9,810 nt of DNA, from the NCBI GenBank assembly GCA_002358345.1, contig DEOR01000063.1:1-9810 (forward strand). The letters are read 5' to 3'. Below the pieces are notes generated by a model. The model ran no database searches. It was not told the DNA's origin and saw only the letters and a program-made list of their open reading frames with translations. Each line of letters begins with the position of its first letter. The first letter of the stretch is position 1. A program made the position numbers and the translations under genes. The stretch comes from Proteobacteria bacterium UBA3413 (lineage in GTDB: Bacteria > Pseudomonadota > Gammaproteobacteria > Magnimaribacterales > D2472). Of this stretch, positions 6,755 to 9,810 are shown one piece after another.

Positions 6755-7186
6755 ATGAGCCTTTATCTAATATACAAAACACTGCATATACTGTTTATGG
6801 TTTCATGGTTTGCAGGAATTTTTTATCTGCCTAGGTTATTTGTTTACCACGTAGAAAGCGAGAGCATGGATGTGCAAAACCAGTTGTGCGTGATGGAGAA
6901 AAAATTATTTAAATTTATTACTCCCCTCGGCATTCTGGCCATGGTGTTCGGCGTCTTAATGGGCTTGCTCAGCTCTGATTTAGGGGCGTTCTTTTCTCAA
7001 AATTGGATCATCGTGAAGCTCGCAGTTGTATTGGCTCTAATTGGCTACCAAGCATTTTGCTGGAAAATTTTAAAAGAGCTAAAGTCGCAAAATCATAATT
7101 GGACGGGATTTAAACTCAGATTATTTAATGAGGCGCCTGTTCTATTATTGCTCGTCGGTATTACTGCTGCGGTGTTTAAGTTTTAA
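6755..7186 (+). CDS. hemJ: Protoporphyrinogen IX oxidase HemJ (UPF0093)
   Basis: HemJ is an inner-membrane enzyme that oxidises protoporphyrinogen IX to protoporphyrin IX, the step before iron insertion in haem synthesis. The 143-residue protein has about four membrane helices (3-25, 53-73, 84-105 and 127-143). It carries family-typical features: H11 in KTLHI, YLPRLFVYH (24-32) with R27, MEKKL (47-51), K88 in the third helix, and a terminal RLFNEAPVL segment (122-130). Length is normal. The ATG has no clear Shine-Dalgarno. The neighbouring hemL acts at the other end of the same pathway, which supports the assignment over the looser label CopD-like. No hemG or hemY gene is seen here. Confidence 0.92.
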   Translation: MSLYLIYKTLHILFMVSWFAGIFYLPRLFVYHVESESMDVQNQLCVMEKKLFKFITPLGILAMVFGVLMGLLSSDLGAFFSQNWIIVKLAVVLALIGYQAFCWKILKELKSQNHNWTGFKLRLFNEAPVLLLLVGITAAVFKF

Positions 7187-7284
7187 GTATAATTTAATTC
7201 TGTAACCTATCTAATGATGCAACTGCACTTACTAAATAGAATATTAAGAAAGTTATAGCCGAACGAAACTAAGCTCTTCAAATT

Positions 7285-7293
7285 TGATATGAT
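7285..7293 (+). promoter_or_regulatory. Candidate extended -10 promoter of hemL
   Basis: TGATATGAT fits the extended -10 pattern TGnTATAAT with one mismatch. No good -35 is seen at 17 nt, which extended -10 promoters can tolerate. Initiation at about 7300 would give a leader of roughly 79 nt before the hemL GTG, and that leader would contain the hairpin at 7307-7332. Confidence 0.35.
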
Positions 7294-7306
7294 TGCAGAT
7301 TCTTGG

Positions 7307-7332
7307 TGCGTCTTTGGTAAATCAAAGATGTA
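7307..7332 (+). promoter_or_regulatory. Hairpin in the hemL leader
   Basis: TCTTTG (7311-7316) pairs perfectly with CAAAGA (7323-7328) around the 6-nt loop GTAAAT. The stem extends outward with G-U, C-G, G-U and T-A pairs to 10 bp. It is not followed by a T-run on either strand, so it does not look like an intrinsic terminator. It could affect hemL translation or mRNA stability. It could also be chance in AT-rich DNA. Confidence 0.3.
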
Positions 7333-7378
7333 AGAAAACTGAAACAATAAATAAACTTTTACAATATTATTAGAGCAA

Positions 7379-8668
7379 GTGCCCTTAAAACGAACAAATT
7401 CAGATCTTCTCTTTAAAACAGCTCAAACCTTAATGCCTGGCGGGGTGAACTCTCCGGTTAGGGCATTTAAGAACGTTGGTAATAATCCTATTTTTTTTAA
7501 GTCTGCAAAAGGTCCAATCCTCACAGATGAAGATAACAATCAATATATTGATTTTATAGGGTCATGGGGGCCAATGATTCTTGGGCATTCAAATCCTCTT
7601 ATTGTGGAGGCCTTAAAAAAACAGCTTGAGCTAGGAACTAGCTATGGGGCACCAACTAGCATAGAAAGTGGCCTTGCAGAACTTATAAAAAGTCAGATTC
7701 CAAGCATGGAAAAACTCAGAATGGTAAATTCAGGGACTGAAGCAACCATGAGCTGTATTCGTTTGGCGCGTGGTCATACTGGAAAAAATAAGATTATTAA
7801 GTTTACTGGCTGTTATCACGGCCATGTAGATTCATTGCTTGTAAAGGCGGGCTCAGGGGTTTCAACATTCGGCTTGCCAGACTCGCCAGGGGTGCCAGAT
7901 GAACTTGCAAAATTAACTTACAGCTGCCCTTATAACGACATAGAATCTGTGACGAAAGTTGCCAATGAAATTGGGGAAGATTTGGCGGCTATTATTGTCG
8001 AGCCTATTGCTGGGAATATGGGCTTTGTTCCAGGTCAGAGTGCTTTTTTAGAAACTCTAAGAAAGTTATGTGATCAAAATCAAGCACTTCTAATATTTGA
8101 TGAAGTCATGTCAGGCTTTAGGGTTGCACTAGGTGGAGCCCAGGATTTATATAATATAGAGCCTGACCTGACTGCCTTGGGGAAAGTGATTGGTGGCGGT
8201 CTTCCTGTTGGAGCATTTGGAGGCAAAGAGTCTGTTATGAATCAATTGGCTCCCCTAGGCCCCATATACCAAGCTGGTACCTTGTCAGGCAACCCATTGG
8301 CGATGAGTGCTGGGATAGCGCTCCTATCAGAGTTAATTAAAATTAATCCTTTTGAGAGGCTAGAATCTGCTTCAATATTTTTTCTCTCTCATATCAAAGA
8401 TCTACTTGATACTAAGGGCATTCCTTTCTCTCACGCCTCCATTGGCGGAATGTTTGGATTTTTCTTTGCCGACAAACTTCCAGTAAATTTTGATGAAGTA
8501 ACAAAAACTGATGATGCTTTATTTGTTAGGTTCTTTAACTTAGCACTCCAGAACGGACTATACTTTGCGCCATCAAAATATGAGGCTGGGTTTATTTCTA
8601 CGACACATAGCCAACAAATTCTTGAGCAAACAATTGAAAAAATAAATCTTACTGTAAAGGAGCTTTAA
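7379..8668 (+). CDS. hemL: Glutamate-1-semialdehyde 2,1-aminomutase
   Basis: This PLP enzyme converts glutamate-1-semialdehyde to 5-aminolevulinate in the C5 route to tetrapyrroles. The 429-residue protein is full length. It has MPGGVNSPVRAF (19-30), GSWGPMILGH (61-70), NSGTEA (117-122), YHGHVDS (146-152), the flexible GSGVSTFGLPDSPGVP gating region (158-173), FDEVMSGFR (240-248) with the PLP-ring Asp241, and the Schiff-base lysine K269 in TALGKVIGGGLPVG. GTLSGNP lies at 300-306. The start codon is GTG. The next in-frame Met is M19, inside the conserved PGGVNSPVR block, so GTG is the credible start even though its ribosome site is weak. The following kinase gene begins 2 bp after the stop. 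Confidence 0.98.
   Translation: MPLKRTNSDLLFKTAQTLMPGGVNSPVRAFKNVGNNPIFFKSAKGPILTDEDNNQYIDFIGSWGPMILGHSNPLIVEALKKQLELGTSYGAPTSIESGLAELIKSQIPSMEKLRMVNSGTEATMSCIRLARGHTGKNKIIKFTGCYHGHVDSLLVKAGSGVSTFGLPDSPGVPDELAKLTYSCPYNDIESVTKVANEIGEDLAAIIVEPIAGNMGFVPGQSAFLETLRKLCDQNQALLIFDEVMSGFRVALGGAQDLYNIEPDLTALGKVIGGGLPVGAFGGKESVMNQLAPLGPIYQAGTLSGNPLAMSAGIALLSELIKINPFERLESASIFFLSHIKDLLDTKGIPFSHASIGGMFGFFFADKLPVNFDEVTKTDDALFVRFFNLALQNGLYFAPSKYEAGFISTTHSQQILEQTIEKINLTVKEL
8656..8662 (+). promoter_or_regulatory. Ribosome binding site of the PfkB kinase, inside hemL
   Basis: AAAGGAG, among the strongest Shine-Dalgarno matches in the window, overlaps the last codons of hemL and lies 8 nt before the kinase ATG at 8671. 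It fixes the kinase start and indicates that both genes are on one mRNA. Confidence 0.7.
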
Positions 8669-8670
8669 AA

Positions 8671-9675
8671 ATGAAAAATGATATTAGCGCTATTGGAAAT
8701 GCTTTGGTTGACACCGTTTTCAAGGTGCCGCATGAGCTGATTAAGGAGCTCGGATTAGAAATTGATCAAATGAACTTATCCAATGCTGAAGAGCAAGCGC
8801 CTATTATTAAGCGACTCATCGAATCTGGCGCAGAGACTATTTCCGACTGCGGAGGATCAGCAACCAATAGCTTGGTTGCCGCCTCAAGTTATGGCGCAAA
8901 ATGCTTTCATGTGTGTAAAGTTACCAATGATAAGGACGGAGAAACGTATTTAAATAGTCTAAAGGATGCAGGCGTAGCTCATAAAGGCAATATGGCAGCC
9001 TTTGGATCTATTCCAACAGGCAAATGCTTAATCCTGGTTACACCAGATGCAAAAAGGTCAATGATGACCTCATTGAGTATTAGTTCGGAGATGGATGCTC
9101 TTGACTTAGATTTAGATAATATTGCGAATTCAAAAATTTTTTATATTGAAGGCTATATGGTAACAAGCAATAAAAATTATCAGTGTGCTATAACCATATT
9201 GGAGCATTTAAAAAACTATCCAGAAGTAAAAATCGCACTTTCACTCTCAGATCCAGGTATTGTTGCTGGATTTAGAGACCAGTTTCAAGAAATTGAATCC
9301 TATGGTTTGAGCTATGTTTTTGGCAATGACGATGAGGCAATGGCTCTTACAGGCACTTCAGATATTGAGCAAGCTCTTTTGGCGCTGCAGTCAAAATCAT
9401 TTACCTCAATTGTTACTATGGGCGGTGATGGAAGCGCGGTGGTTACACCTAGCGAGGTTCTGAGGGTAGATGCTATCAACATTAATCCAATTGACACTAA
9501 TGGAGCTGGCGATATGTTTGCTGGCAGTTTTTTGTATGCTCTACTTCAGAATCATGATCTCAAAGCATGTGCTGAGTTTGCAAACTTTGGTGCAGCAAGA
9601 ATTGTAGAAACCTTTGGGCCCAGGCTGTCTAAAGAGAGGTATGTTGAAACCTTAAAAAGTTTTCAAAAAAGCTAG
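8671..9675 (+). CDS. PfkB-family carbohydrate/nucleoside kinase (adenosine kinase-like)
   Basis: This 334-residue ribokinase/PfkB-fold enzyme phosphorylates the hydroxymethyl group of a sugar or nucleoside with ATP. It has the glycine-rich GGSATNS (61-67), the FGNDDEAMALTG segment (218-229), TMGGDGS (249-255) and the family signature DTNGAGDMFAGS (275-286). In this signature D281 is the catalytic base and GAG forms the anion hole. The C-terminal TFGPRLSKE stretch is typical of the adenosine-kinase-like bacterial subgroup (cd01168 type), whose substrates are often untested. Adenosine, ribose or another sugar are all possible. A strong AAAGGAG (8656-8662) inside the last hemL codons lies 8 nt before the ATG, so it is co-expressed with hemL. 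Confidence 0.9.
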   Translation: MKNDISAIGNALVDTVFKVPHELIKELGLEIDQMNLSNAEEQAPIIKRLIESGAETISDCGGSATNSLVAASSYGAKCFHVCKVTNDKDGETYLNSLKDAGVAHKGNMAAFGSIPTGKCLILVTPDAKRSMMTSLSISSEMDALDLDLDNIANSKIFYIEGYMVTSNKNYQCAITILEHLKNYPEVKIALSLSDPGIVAGFRDQFQEIESYGLSYVFGNDDEAMALTGTSDIEQALLALQSKSFTSIVTMGGDGSAVVTPSEVLRVDAININPIDTNGAGDMFAGSFLYALLQNHDLKACAEFANFGAARIVETFGPRLSKERYVETLKSFQKS

Positions 9676-9730
9676 CTAATTGAGCCCCTTTCTGATAATT
9701 TCATGCGCCTTGAGAATTTTTTAAATACAT

Positions 9731-9810
9731 ATGCCAAAAAAAGCTGACATAAACAAAGCAACTCCTTCTGCAAAGAAAGCGCCTATAAAAAAAGCGCCTG
9801 CAAAGAAAGC
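9731..9810 (+). CDS. 5' end of a gene with a Lys/Ala/Pro-rich N-terminus (partial)
   Basis: An ATG at 9731 opens a frame that runs off the window after 26 codons. The translation begins MPKKADINKATPSAKKAP and continues as a repeated lysine/alanine/proline tract. At DNA level GCAAAGAAAGC recurs at 9770-9780 and 9800-9810 (30-nt period). Such basic, disordered tails occur at the N-terminus of some proteobacterial DksA proteins and on histone-like or ribosome-associated proteins. None of these can be chosen from this fragment. No clear Shine-Dalgarno precedes the ATG. It follows the kinase stop by 55 bp. Confidence 0.55.
   Translation, partial: MPKKADINKATPSAKKAPIKKAPAKK

Larger units (their letters stand above)
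7187..7378. other. hemJ-hemL spacer
   Basis: This is a 192-bp gap without a convincing coding sequence. The two tiny open frames visible on the plus strand (14 codons from 7214, and 14 codons from about 7291) have no ribosome site and resemble nothing I recognise. A TATAAT at 7188-7193 lacks a -35. The right half holds a better candidate promoter and a hairpin, listed separately. I see no terminator with a U-run after hemJ. Confidence 0.5.

Noticed and set aside
7188..7193. Perfect TATAAT just after hemJ as a promoter
   Set aside because: No acceptable -35 at 16-18 nt and no extended -10, so it is likely chance in AT-rich DNA.
7214..7258. Tiny frame (14 codons) before hemL as a possible leader peptide
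   Set aside because: No ribosome site, no run of a regulatory codon and no attenuator hairpin next to it.
7307..7332. Hairpin before hemL as an intrinsic terminator
   Set aside because: No T-run follows on either strand. Kept only as a weak leader structure.
9312..9497. Minus-strand open frame of 61 codons within the PfkB kinase
   Set aside because: Lies opposite the conserved kinase signature region and looks like a reading-frame shadow.

Overview
The window is about 9.8 kb of chromosomal, housekeeping-type DNA from an AT-rich (by eye roughly 40% GC) proteobacterium. A gamma- or betaproteobacterium is most likely. The evidence is the TyrZ-type tyrosyl-tRNA synthetase next to an M23 endopeptidase, anmK and erpA, which is a neighbourhood known from Pseudomonas and relatives, plus the C5-pathway enzyme HemL, HemJ and ErpA. 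Compact spacing, short intergenic gaps and many starts without a Shine-Dalgarno sequence would fit a small-genome aquatic lineage, but that is inference. I see no phage, transposon, CRISPR or defence genes.

Left arm (1-3251, all minus strand, transcribed leftwards): tyrS leads a tight series made up of a YciC/UPF0259-like membrane protein, a small APS-kinase-like P-loop kinase that overlaps a small HxGH nucleotidyltransferase, a MAPEG-family membrane protein, and finally tRNA-Ile(GAT) at the window edge. The kinase/nucleotidyltransferase pair is the least explained part of the window. Its architecture suggests phosphorylation of a small molecule followed by nucleotide activation, with substrate unknown.

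Middle (3300-6664): diverging from tyrS on the plus strand are a fumarylpyruvate-hydrolase-like FAH protein, a membrane-anchored LysM/M23 murein endopeptidase (MepM-like) and anmK, whose start lies inside the endopeptidase gene. Endopeptidase and AnmK link murein cleavage to recycling of anhydro-MurNAc. erpA, the Fe-S carrier gene, converges on anmK and the two coding regions overlap by 11 bp.

Right arm (6755-9810, plus strand): hemJ and hemL supply two steps of tetrapyrrole synthesis. They are separated by a 192-bp spacer with a candidate extended -10 promoter and a hairpin. hemL is followed two bases later by a PfkB-family (adenosine kinase-like) sugar/nucleoside kinase whose ribosome binding site lies within hemL. 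The window ends in the first 26 codons of a gene with a Lys/Ala/Pro-rich N-terminus.

Overall most of the window is conserved core metabolism. I did not find a convincing new multi-gene system, and the kinase/nucleotidyltransferase cassette is the best candidate for something under-described.
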